From assembly GCA_013398015.1 (NCBI GenBank), contig VZRR01010839.1, forward strand, positions 417,992-481,991: DNA of 64,000 bases, given 5' to 3'. The stretch is from Oreocharis arfaki (lineage: Eukaryota > Chordata > Aves > Passeriformes > Paramythiidae). The notes below the pieces were generated by a model. It was not told the DNA's origin. It saw nothing but the letters and a program-made list of their open reading frames with translations, and ran no database searches. This document shows, piece by piece, positions 38,301 to 50,541 of the stretch (positions are counted from its first letter, which is position 1; the number at the start of each line of letters is the position of its first letter). Both the position numbers and the translations under genes were made by a program.

Positions 38301-41300
38301 CTGCTCCTGAGCTGGAGTCACGACATGTCCTGCCCTCAGACAGCATGGCTGTCAGAGGGAACACCGACCAACTTTTCAACATGCATCCAGAAAGACATGT
38401 CCTCTGGCTTTTAGCCTGTCCTACTGTTCATCCAGGCCTACAGCAGCAAGACCTTTCTCTAGCACCATCAGCTTCCTGTAGTATTTCCAGTCTAGAAAGA
38501 ACCTTCCAGCTACCTTCACACTCCATGTATTTTCACATCAAGCAAGTGGCAATGCAACCAGTTGCTCCACAGTCACAATTTACACATGACAATTCACAAG
38601 ATCGCTAGAAGGATCAAATTCTCAGAAACTTTGTGCCAATTTCTCTAAATAATTTAATTATTCTGACTGTTTAACAACAGCATGGTTTACAAATTAGGAA
38701 CTTGGATATGCTCATTTTCACCACCAAGAATCAAATGCTAGCCACTTCTAAATATCAAAAAATTCAGCTTGCACAAATTAGTCACATTATTCAGGGAAAC
38801 AAACAAAAAGCAAGATGTTTACAGTACACACACAGTTGCTCTAAAGAAAATCCTGGAGAAAACTGAAAGGGGAACAGTACAGGCAAAGTTCACTTGTGTC
38901 TGGATGTACCTGCCCAGTGTAGACATGCCCTCTGTCCTAAGGTTAGCGTTCCTGCTTATCATATTTCTTAAGGAACATCCTGCTTGAAACAGATGACTGT
39001 TTCAACACATGCATGTCAGTTTGCTAATAAATCTTGTGCTGGCTGATGCTACCTGTTCCACGTTTTCATGGCATGAAAAAAGGAGCAGCAGTAGAGGGAA
39101 TACTGGGTTCCCATCTTTAATGCCAAGCCTGCAGTCACAACACCAGGACACTGGGAAGTACTGCACCATAGGTACCCATGAATTCCATCAGAGGTACTCT
39201 CTTTTCTGGGAACAGATTACTTCATTATCTTCCAGAATTATTCTAAATTTCTGGGGGAGAATGGAAAATGTAAGACACCTTAAACTTCTCAGACTGTGTT
39301 CCTGTAACTATCACTATAAATCTGATTTGCTCTACCAGAACACCAACTTTTTTTTCAGTCATCAACAGTACGGCATGGAACTCAGGAATACACATTGCAG
39401 AGGAGGCTTCTGTACAGTAAAGCAGAGTTTTTCAGGCAGGTAGGTAATGATAAGCAGTACTTGCAAGAATTATGTCCATGTCTGTGTTTCTGAAATACAA
39501 TCTGATAATGCATTAAGATTTGTGGCGTTTGGAACACCATATATGTAATTTTCATAACGTGAATTCTCAGACATGGTAAAGAAGCACAGAAGAAAGTAGA
39601 ATTTGGAGGTAACACCCATGTTGCCTTTATTTGTTTCCCATGGGAATGCAAGTAATGACATCTTACATCTGGAATAAAACCTTGGATCCATTCAGCTTTA
39701 AAAGCAGACAGACTGTCATCTACAATCCACAAATTTCTACTCTATTTTTCTGCAGGTAGTTATTACAGCTTTCAAACACAGCTTTTTAAGACACAGGATA
39801 TCAAAAATACTTCCTATATCTCAATGTATTTTTAAAACAGCAGAACAATACAAACTGGAATTTGTACAGAAAATTCTAATTAAAAAAAAAAATCACAAAT
39901 TGTATACCCAAATAATTTGAGTTAGTTTGCAAAGTACTATGTTAAAGCTTTGTCTAAGTATTTAGTCAGTAAAATAAAAGGCTGAGCCAGACTGATTTCA
40001 TTCTTCTCTAAAACCAGGGTGGTCTACGGGCAATTTTTGATACCACTGGTGTTGCCAGGGAAACAAAATGAAAACAGGTGGCATCAAATACAAATTAGAG
40101 ATTTAGTTCTATTTTAAACCACCTTAAAACAAAGTTTCCATAAACTTAACTGATTCTACTACAAATTTGACAATACTTTATAACAAGAAAAGGATTATAA
40201 GTTGTCTTTAGACCATCAAGTTTTAACTGAAGCAAATTTAGACTGATTGGCAACCCTTCCTTCTAAATAAATAAATTTCTTCATTAAATATGCATCATCC
40301 TCTTTAAAAATTACCTAGTGTACATTTTAAGGCAATATAATACCATGACAGAAAGAGGGTTCATGCAGTCTTAATAAGCTTTTTTCATTCCAAATTTTAT
40401 TCTCCTCCCAATCTAAGCAATTTTTTAGATTTTTACGAAGTAAACAACCAGTATAGGCTTAAAGCATAGAAAAATCTCCTGGTAAGTAGCAACAGAAGCT
40501 TAATATTTTTCTCCTAATCTGATTGTGGTTTTCTCTCACATACTAAAAAATAAAACACCCCTTTAACTAAAATCCAAGTAAATACACTTCTGCTTTTAAA
40601 ACTTGTAATAACGTGTTAAAAATTTGGCAATACAGCAGTCAAGTCTCTAAAGCACTTCCTCCAGGTCAACCAGCTACACTGACAGAAAACATATTTAAGA
40701 AAAAAACGAACATACAATTCACTTTAATAAATAAACATTAATTCAAGTTTCAAAGAATGTCTTAAAATTGTTTACCAAGTTCTTTTTTGGCTTAAAAAGA
40801 CACTAGTCGTATACAAAAATTCCAACAGACATTTCAATTAAAAGCAATATAGAGATTCCCTCCCCTTCAATGAAGCTAACTGCCAGACTCTGAATAAAAA
40901 TTAACCTTGTATATTTAGTGCTAATCCTAGAACTCGAAAGATCGTAGAAATACAAAGAAATGGAAGTAAATTTGTAGCTAATACATACAGCTCTTCACTT
41001 AAAGGTTTTGAAATCTGTGGTGTATTTTACAATATCGTGCAAGGTATTACAGATTCACTAATGAAATAAATTCTCCTGAATCTGTGCCTAAACACCTTGC
41101 TGAATTATTACCTACATGCATAGTGCAAGTTAAACACAAACTAAATAAATTCAGCATACAATAACATGGACAAATGATGGAAAGTTTTTTTTTCTTTCAA
41201 ATAACGATGGCGGTAAAGCTTATTAATAAAAAAAGTCTTGCATTGTTAAAATTGTGATTTTAGATTTAATGAAATCCTGATGATTTACTACAAATTGCTT

Positions 41301-41430
41301 ACTTCAAATAAAATCTTGAGATCTTCAAGTTGCAAAATAATTTTGCTTTGTACTCTGATCTATGTTTACAGTATTATAAACATCACAAATGAGCAAACTG
41401 ATACCAATTTAAAAATTCTGAATAAGCTTT

Positions 41431-41454
41431 GGGGGGGGGGCCGGGGAGGGGGGG
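41431..41454 (+). repeat. G-rich tract with quadruplex potential
   Basis: G runs of 10, 4 and 7 (41431-41440, 41443-41446, 41448-41454) separated by CC and A. The long run can supply two G-triplets, so four tracts are available. It lies on the template strand of STK3. Confidence 0.8.
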
Positions 41455-44400
41455 TGTTTGCTTGTTTGTTTTCAACATTTGCCTCGAAAGAAGGCAGCCA
41501 GCTCAGCCACAGGGGTACTTTTAACTCATGCCATGATAGGTCTGTTGAATACATTTCAGGCTTTACCCTCACTAACAGCTCTATCAAATAATCTTTAACA
41601 ATGTTTACAGATGTAGGGCTTGAGGGAACGCTCACTCAAGTCATCAAGAATATTTCCATTAATTTCATGGCTTCATTAAACCTCTGTTTACTGTTCCAAC
41701 ATCTTCAAAAAGTAATCTTCCCAGATCCGAGTAGCATCATGGTATGGTCCTTTTTTCAGGTTAGCACCTCTAAGAATCTGAATCACTCACAAAAGATGCA
41801 CAGCATTACATGAAACTAAGCAAGATCAAACTCCCTTTACAGTTATTTTAGTTAAAAGTTTCAAGTTAACTCATTTGTGTGTAATTATGAAATTACTGTA
41901 CCGCTCCTCCACTTACTTTGAAAGTGATTAATCAAAGTCAGAGAAAACCAACCATCAACTGAAGCTCATCTCAAATTTCCTATTCAGGGGTAAGTCTAAA
42001 AAGATGCACTAATTTAATTGTAATTAAATCCTCATTTAGAAGCATGCAATAAACGTTTTCCATTTAATTCAAATTAAACTCCAGTTCCAGTACAAATTTC
42101 AAATATTTTCTGCTTCTGCTACTTTATTACACATGACAGATTAACATTTCCGTTTTGTGCACATACGCACCAGCAAACCCAACATAATTTTAAAATTTAA
42201 AGAATTTATACTTTTAACAGTAATAAACATTTATTCTACTTCCAAAACTTCTACTGATATAAAGAAAATTCTAGTGATGTGAAGGAGTACTGATGCATTC
42301 TCTCTAAGGCACAGTCAAACATGTATGCTAGATTCTGTAACTTTTAACTGCACTTTATTTATATTGCAACAGTTTTATTACACGAACTTTCAAGCCATCT
42401 CTTCACTGAAAAGAAAAGCAAGATAGATGCAAGAAAAAAGAAGAGTAAATTTTAAAAGCAATACCTACAGGAAGACAAAAATTACATACATCAGATTGTA
42501 GACTTTTTCAAAAGCTTTAATGTGAACAAGAGTAGGATGCTGTCATCCTCCAGTTTCATCATTGAACACACCTCAGGTAATCAGTGTTTTCACAGCAAAC
42601 CAATGCTAATGTTGCACCATTAAAGAGTTCAATAAACCAGAGAGATCTGTTTGGGAAGCCATGTGGCAGAACCTCTTCCAAAAGTTCCTTGGGCTATCAG
42701 GGAAAAAATTTTTTACTATCTCTGAAGTTTTGCCAGAGAACAAATGGTATTTTTCCTATCTTGCTTTCACAATGTTATTACAAATCTCTCCTTTAAGCAT
42801 ACTATCCCTTTACACAGCAAGTTGTCCAGTCTTGGAAACTGGATGCTGCCAGGCTGGCACATCATTCTCTGAGAGGCTGAATACATGTCACTGAATTTGG
42901 TAAAGCCAAGCAATGAACTGCTGATTGCAACTTAAGAAAATAAGTAAAATACCACATGCTGTATTTCATATGTTTGCGACCAGATACCTCTAAACTTGTC
43001 TTCAGTGTCTGAGGACAACTCACACACCATTTCTTTTTAGTCCATTTATATATTTTGACTAAGCCATGCCATAGGAATTTTCATTAAAATTCTATGCTAG
43101 GCACACTAAAAAACTGAAAGAAATTATATTTCTGTATCACAAGAAACCAAACTATACCCCTAGAGCAGTTCCCTGAGTAGACTTCCTCACTCATGAGAAT
43201 TTCTCCCCTTCTCCTCTACAGCAAGTCCCTAGGAGGGCTGATCACAAACAAATAAGCAAATATAATCCTTCTGAAATTCGCTGCCTGCATTAATCTTGCA
43301 GGCATTAAGTATTAGAAAAGAAGTTATGTTCAAAGGATACTATATCTGTATCTGGGACTAGCATTTCCACAGAGAATACAAGCTTAAGGAAGAAAGCACA
43401 TATATAAGTGAACACCAAACATATTTTAACTAAAGTCATAAATCGTAACTTTAAGTTTGGAGAACCATATACACTTTGAAATGAAAAAGAATTTCAAATA
43501 TCTACAGAACAGGATCTCTGCACCTCTATGAGCAGCTTGCTCAGGAGCCACAAGAGCAACTTAGACAGATAATGATTTTTCTGCAGGACCATCCTTTATT
43601 TAGTTTTCAAATCACTGCTGAAAACTCAACCACAGTGAAAAGTAACATCAAGCTGACACAATTACCAAGTACCTAAAAATTCTCTTTTTACCTAGTAAAA
43701 ATGCCATTACTGCAAGAGTTAACAGCTGCCTTAATTGTATTCTAGAAAACTTGGAAATTCATTTCCTCACGTTAAGGTACATATAACAACCCACAGAAAA
43801 CATGCCTTCATAAACCCATTAAAGAATAATAGCTGATGACATAAGCTACCAAGTCCAGTCGTTGTTACAAGTACAGCAAGCATTAGCTGGCATCTTAACT
43901 CACAGAAAGAGCAATTCTCCTAGTGATCAGTAGACCTATTATCTAGTTATTAAGATTGGAGCAAACTCTATGCAAATTATTTCATTTAGGTAGGACCTCA
44001 GGTATTTGCCCACAAAAAATGGAAACATGCACAGATATGCAAGTTCAAATATATACAATCACTCATTTTAATTTGCCCAACATTTATAATCTTATTCCAG
44101 AAGCCTTGTTGAAAGGAGTCACACCATGAACAGGGTGTTAGGACCTGGCGTGCACCTCAGCAATTACTTAGCACACCATAAGCAGTTCAGGTAAAGACGT
44201 CTGTTCACACACTATAAAAACTGATCATTCATTTAAAATAATTAAGTAAAAATGTTAATTTTGACTAGTAAAAATAAATCTTGAATGAAAAAGCATTTAG
44301 TACCTTTTTTTAATGTACTGCAGAAAGTCTTGTCTCATCTGTTTTGGTTTTCAATTCATACAAAAATCCCCACACCACAATCACTCACATTTTGACCAGA

Positions 44401-47400
44401 GGAGGTAGACATGTTGCATACTAATTTGAATTAGCAGCATTTTTAATTAAAGTTTAAAGCTTTCCTTTGTTAAGAACCCTTAAGTAAGTCACACTTCCTC
44501 AGAGTTCAAACCTGAAAACTTGTTGAACAAAAAAAGAAAACTACCAAAGATACAATACCCAGATCAGCACTGGTATTAGTATAGGTACAACTGGTCTGAA
44601 CCACACACTACTACTACTCACTCAAGGAAAAATGTTATATCTCCCATTAGAATACAGACTCGTATTTCTCATGGTGATTTATGTGAAAAGCAATTCCTTT
44701 GAGACTGATTTTTTTTTTCCTCAGCCTATAAAGAGAACATACTTTATCTTCTGTTAGACAAATACAGTCTGGTGTTAACAGTGCTTATTTTTTATTTCTT
44801 GAATAAAGTTATAGCCAAAGTTTCAAATAGGTGTTATAAATAGTACCAGAGGCATATATATTAGGAATCAATACTTGCCTTCACCTGCATGCAAACTGAA
44901 GGCCACTGGAAGTTTCCCCCACGAAGTTCTGCTGTATCACAGCAATAAGAGTTAAAGATGGAAGAACAGAACGAGGTAGAGAAGGAGAAAGGCTTTGTGG
45001 GGGAACACTCAGCCATGAAAGGTCTATAATCTTGTCTAATTTTATCAACATGCCCAATCAGAAAAAGCCTCAAAGGACAGGTAGGACAGCTACAAAAAAG
45101 ATCAGTTTGTTGCTTAGGACAAGCATTTTTAATGTCAACTCCAGAGAAGCTCCACAGTTTCCTTAAATAATTACTAAGTTTTAATCATAATAAATTTACA
45201 GATGGCCAGCTGAGACTCTGGTTTTTCAACTACCTTAACTCAACTTGGCTGATGCCCAAAAACAGATGACCCATTTCTTCTACCAATCCCAGCCACGTAT
45301 TTTTGTCCCCACCGGCTTCAACCACCCTGTTAACAATATCATTGAAAGCTACTTCTTTTACTCGGTCAGTTTTCAGATGGATCCATTTTCTCATCCAGCT
45401 TATCATGTGGCCACCTAAAAGCTCATTCCAGCAGAAATGGGTGTCGAAAGTGCATGGAAACAGGTAGGAACACCACCCCTCTGCACCCATTGCCTGCATT
45501 TAAGTCTGTATAAAGAAAATACAAAAACTCCATTTAAAGCCGAGAGAGGGCCCAAAGGTCTTAAAACAGCTCTTTGAAAACCCTGCAACAAAACACATGC
45601 TTCTGCAATTCCTCTGTTGTCACAACCGTATCACATCAGTGCCATAGGTCCCCACTGTAAACACGTATTACATGCACCTTATATCATCACAGCTCACTGT
45701 CATTCTTCCACAAGATTGTGAAGAGTGGTAAAATAATGAACAGTAATGTAAAATGAAATACCCATATTTTAAACTATTTAAATATTAGCTCACTATCTTG
45801 ATACAGCAGGCAAGAAGACCTCAAGTTACAGATTAACAGTGTCTCACAGAAAGTTCTTAAAAGGTAAAGGACTTTTAGAAGTTAATTCAAAGTCTTTTTG
45901 AAAGATAAGCAAAAGCACTAAAATAAGAAAACCATATACTTTTACAAACCTAGTCTAATTTAAAAGCAGTAATGCTGAGATAAGATATATGAACTCTTAG
46001 AGAAAATAATAGAAACCAATGAGATAACACCATCTGTTGGAGAGAAGAAATGCAAGAGTGACTATACAGAAAGACAGAAGCGTTTTTTTCTTTTTTCTTC
46101 TCCTCAATTTCTGGCACAAAAGGCATACAGAAAACTGTCTTCTCAACGGCTGAAAAACTGGTCCGAATCTGACTGCCATACTCCCCCGACACTTCCTTTT
46201 TTTCTTATAGCCTTACAGAGCACTAATTCTCACTACAATCTCCAGTTTTAATGCAATATGTCGAGAATAAAAAACTGGGAAATTGTAGTTTGTTATAAGA
46301 TACATCAGGAATAAAAGGTTATTACAAACAGATTAGTCCAAGGTGGAAACGACACAGGCTAAGCAGGAGGCATGGATAATCTGGGTAAGTGCCATGGAAA
46401 AATAAATATCATGATTGGACTTAAGGCAAATGGAAGCAGTTCAAATTGGCTTCCTCCAATTCACTGCAGAACATGTGATGCCCACATGTCCATTTCCAAC
46501 AAACTTCACCATAAAGAAACAAAGACCAACACTCTGAAGTGTTGAAAAACACATCTAGCACCAGCTTCTTCCATGCCACAACAATGTGAATTATTGCAGC
46601 TGCCTGATAAGCATGAAAGAAAAGAGTTTGGGCTTTTTTTGGCTTTTTCTTTTCATTCGCTTTAGTAAGAGAGCTACCAGCATTTATTTAAAGCACGCCA
46701 ACCTGTCAGAAACTGTTGATCTTGCAAAGAAGAGCAAATTTTATAAAATACACATTGCAGCTCTATAGTTGGTCTAAAAGGCTCAAAAGCAGTAACTCCC
46801 CTCGGCCCGTTTCCTCTGTCCGCTACGTGCTCCTACAACTTCTCTGGCCCAGTTCTAGGAGGTTTCTATCATGTTAACTTTTCAGAACATCAGTTCCTTT
46901 ATCCAACTCCACTAACAAAAATGTTAGTGCTTGCTTAACAGAAAGGTCAGGAACTCCTGGCCATGGACAGTCTCTAGCACCAGCAGCCCACACTTAAATT
47001 GATCATAAAAATCTCAGCCTTGCAGAGGAAGAGATTGAGTCTTGCTCTAGAACCACAGTGAAGTCCCCTTTAATTAGCTCCACTATAAATTGCTAACTGC
47101 TCATCACAGCAGAGCAATCAAAGGCAGATGCAAACACTGTTAGCCACATTAACCCTGGCTGCTGCAGTCTACTGCAATCAACATGTTTTTATCCCCACTA
47201 AATGGGTTAAATTATCTAGGTTTGAGTGATTTTTTTATCAGCAAATTCCTTGCTATTTCTAGTGGCCGTATCACCATGTTTTAGGGCAACCTTGAGGACA
47301 TCTGTATTTTTCCCTCCTTTAAAACTACCTGAAAACATTCCTTCTTTGAAAAAAACGCCACAGAAAATACAGAAGCTTCACTCTTCATCACTAGCAAAAG

Positions 47401-49781
47401 CAAAAAAGGACTCTGACATCTAATATGTGAGGCATTCCATAATTCTTAGGTGAATAAAGCATTAAAACTACTGAGCTGGCAAGTGCTCTTGACCTTTGAG
47501 CCTCAAACCAAGTGTGACAACTACAGCTCCTGTTGAACTCAGATTTGCAGCAGAAACAAGTGAAAGAGCATGGATGACACTTATGCAGTCAAATACACTA
47601 CGACAGGAACACTTAACCAGAAAAAACCCCTGCTTTTTCTTCCCCCTCCCACCTGAAATTCCATTTTGCACCCCCCACTTCTTCTTTCCCAGCTGAAACT
47701 AGAATTCTTTGGAATAGTCAGAGTATGGTTAAGCAGAGGAAGCTATGCTTGTTTGCATGGAATCTGCTATTTCCTTTCTGCCAAAACACTTGTTTAAAGA
47801 AGTCATGTAATATTTCTATTAAGCTGTAAATGCAGTTGACAAGGAAATGGCCTACTGGCAGTGCATTACCTTTGTGGCAGTGCCAACCAGCCTACAGCAA
47901 AACAGTGCACATGGTAATTTCACTGTGCATTCCCAGGCAACAAAATTGTGCCTTACATAAATACCACAGAACTCCAGCAACATCTAGAAAAAGCAATGAA
48001 AATTTGCCCAAGCTTTCATGCTTGCCTGTATCAATTCTGTGTCATAACTAAAACAAAGCATCTACATATGGCCAAAAGTCCTGTGAAGCTGTATTATATG
48101 ACACCAGAGAAACTATTGCAACTTAAATCTGTGTATTTCTTGTTAACCACTGTAACAACTCACTAATAAAAATTAAGAAAAACTGGAGGTATCAAATATA
48201 CAAAAGAGTACTAACTACATACAAGCCCTTAAAAACCATAACGTAATTTATTAACAAGAACACATGTTGTACGTAATCCAGAATTGTGTTAAATTACTTT
48301 GGCCTTTGATAGCATTCACTTGATTGCAAGAGTTAAACAGGTCCACAAGCATTCAAACTCAGTGACCTTTGATTTATAAGCAGCTATTGTCATGCACATA
48401 AAAATCCTCTCAGATAATGTAGTCCTCACCTTTCAACAGCTGGTGCAACTATATGCAATGATGTTACTCAGATATAATTAAGGCATTTTTGTTAGAAGTA
48501 TAATCAAAAATCCCAGCATGATCAAACGTATTTAATTCGTCATCATTCATTCTTCAAAATATTTTTAGCCGTTATTTCATCTTAACTGAAATTCTCATCA
48601 AAATCCAGCTTCAGAGATACTTATTTTGTTCTCAGCTTTCGCCTGAGTATTTTTAGTTTAAATTGTAATTTTAAAACAGTTGATTACATAGAAAAAAATA
48701 TGGAGCAAGAAAATTATTAAACTTTGCTTTCAAAATTTTGTAATGTTTCTAAATGCAAATCACTCGCTAGCTTTAACAGAGCTGCACATTGTCATAAAAT
48801 TTCAGGAAATTATCTCTCCTCCAAAGAGCACACACAACCAAAAATCAAGAAGCCCACAAATAAAACAGCACTACACACACTTGAATTCAGATGTGCATCA
48901 TCTTACAGGAATTGTATATGAACAGTACCTTCTCTTTCTGTAGTGGTGGCTTCTTTATATTAAGATCCAGATATATGAAGCACCAGCAAAAGAAAACTGA
49001 ATAAAATAATCTAGTATGCATGACATTTTTGCAGCAAATTCCAAATATTTTTTTGAAAAAAATATGCTTTAAGCAATATAAAGTGCCTTCTTAATTCAAA
49101 ATGGGTTTTAAACAATTTAAGAATGGAGTGTTTATTGATGCTCAGGGCAATCAGCATAGCTATTCTATAGCTCATTACAAGATAATAACAGCGTGACTAA
49201 CAGTGTCAAGTTATCCCTAGATAAACATTGTTCCCCATGAACTTCTCCAAGTAATTCCTTTGTAACTGCTACCCCTCATAAAGCGACCAATTCTATTTAC
49301 ATTTTATTTTACAAAAAGTAAACTAATTCAGTAAAAGACCTTAGGAGTCACTAATAAAGAAAAGCTGTCAGGTGTTATTAATACTAGCACTGCTTCCATA
49401 GAACAGTTCTGAATTCTTCTTTAGGCCACCTTTATTTCAAAACTGCCTTTCAAAAGAAGACTCTTGGTGATGGAACTCTCCAAGTGCAGGTACAGTATGG
49501 AACAGATTGTATATATTACCCCAAAGCCAATTAAGAGCTTATTGCTGCAGTTTGCTCTCAAGTGGGGACAAAGGCATCCTGAAACCTTACAGAAACATGT
49601 TAAAACACAGGCAAACTGGAGTCAATAGGAAGCAATACAGAAAGCAAAAATTGTCAGTATTCAAATCTCTATTCAAAACCACACATCTTTATGATTCCAG
49701 TATTAGAGGTTTTTGAATGCTGTGGGTTTGAGGATTTTTTTTTTTTAATACAACAAACAAAAAATGCCACCACACACTTAC

Positions 49782-49949
49782 CCTCATTGGGTGAATATCA
49801 GCATATGGAGGCTTTCCTTCAGCCATTTCTATTGAAGTGATACCAAGGGACCAGATGTCTGCCACACAGTTATAGCCAATCTCTTGTATGACTTCAGGAG
49901 CCATCCAAAACGGAGTTCCTATAACAGTATTACGTTTTGCCATTGTATC
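49782..49949 (-). CDS. STK3: STK3 (MST2) internal exon: activation segment and APE
   Basis: Encodes 56 codons, DTMAKRNTVIG to DIHPMR. This is the activation segment: the Thr of KRNTVIG (exon residue 8) corresponds to human T180, the trans-autophosphorylation site that switches the kinase on. It is followed by GTPFWMAPE, the APE motif that anchors the P+1 loop, and the DIWSLGIT F-helix. ITSIEMAEG matches STK3; STK4 has ITAIEMAEG. The acceptor is CAG at 49952-49950 and the donor is GTAAGT at 49781-49776, phase 0/0. It lies only 427 nt downstream (minus strand) of the HRD/DFG exon, so the two could be spliced as a tight pair. No frameshift or stop is seen. The coding match is essentially residue-for-residue with the vertebrate protein. 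Confidence 0.97.
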
Positions 49950-50376
49950 CTGTAATTATATTATTTATGCAATTAAACCAGAGATTCTTATTTTTAGATT
50001 ATTTTTATACCAATTCGATATTTAAAAGTTAAATTATCCACGCAAAGGTCAAATGGTAGTGCCTTCCAATTAAGACCAGATTTAGCCCATCAGCCTACAG
50101 AGGCCAAACTGGTGACAGTAATCATAAACCTCAAACTAAAATTTAAGGCGGGATCATCAGGCACTTGATACACTGGGTTATAAAAACAAACAACTAAAAA
50201 CTAAATAGCCCTGCACTACATTAAATAATCATTGTGACAAAGAATGTTAGTTCTGCCACCACCACTAGTGGCAGTGACACTTCTCAGACACAGAAATTCA
50301 TGGCAGAAGACAAAGGTGAAAGAACAAGGTGAGGAGCACTAAAGAATTTTTAAATTATCTTTCCACAGTTACTTAC
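49950..50376 (-). other. STK3: STK3 short intron (427 nt)
   Basis: Complete intron between the DFG exon and the activation-segment exon, with GTAAGT donor and CAG acceptor. Nothing beyond ordinary intron sequence is seen. It includes a short palindrome, CCACTAGTGG, near 50263-50272. Confidence 0.93.
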
Positions 50377-50541
50377 TGTTAACTGGCCAGCCACACCAAA
50401 GTCAGCTAATTTTGCATGACCCTCGGTGTTAAGAAGGATGTTTCCAGCCTTTATATCTCTATGTATTTTTCTCATAAAGTGCAAGTATTCAAGTCCTTTA
50501 AGAGTAGATTTCAAAATAGTTGCAATTTCATCTTCTGTTAG
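50377..50541 (-). CDS. STK3: STK3 (MST2) internal exon: catalytic loop and DFG
   Basis: Encodes 55 codons of the serine/threonine kinase STK3/MST2, which phosphorylates LATS1/2 and MOB1 in the Hippo pathway. The exon starts with LTEDEIATIL and ends AGQLT. It holds the catalytic loop HRDIKAGN (the HRD Asp is exon residue 29, matching human D146) and the Mg-binding DFG (residue 47, matching D164). It has a CAG acceptor at 50544-50542 and a GTAAGT donor at 50376-50371, and its phase is 0/0. The KSTLKGLEYL stretch favours STK3 over its paralogue STK4, which has QSTLK. The second residue is Thr, as in STK4, whereas human STK3 has Ile. Human numbering and comparisons are from memory. Upstream exons with the P-loop and catalytic Lys are outside the window, so this is a partial gene model. 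Confidence 0.97.

Larger units (their letters stand above)
19077..49781 (-). other. STK3: STK3 long intron (30.7 kb)
   Basis: Complete intron splitting the kinase domain between HPMR and AIFMI. It holds the 1.06 kb ERV LTR (25648-26706), CR1 fragments (24583-24641, about 28556-28888, 32978-33091), a G-rich tract (41431-41454), a short inverted/direct repeat cluster near 35212-35378 and an unexplained open frame at 45230-45499 on the minus strand. I found no exon-like segments with family resemblance between 26710 and 49780. Long intervals such as 19100-24580, 29000-32970, 33100-41400 and 41500-49780 show only AT-rich sequence, A/T homopolymers and short open frames of the kind expected by chance. 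Confidence 0.9.

Noticed and set aside
38192..38608. 138-codon open frame on the + strand
   Set aside because: No recognisable domain, and no evidence of conservation can be had from the sequence alone.
50263..50272. CCACTAGTGG as a second CTCF site
   Set aside because: One base too short between AG and GGC to fit the CTCF core; more likely a chance palindrome.
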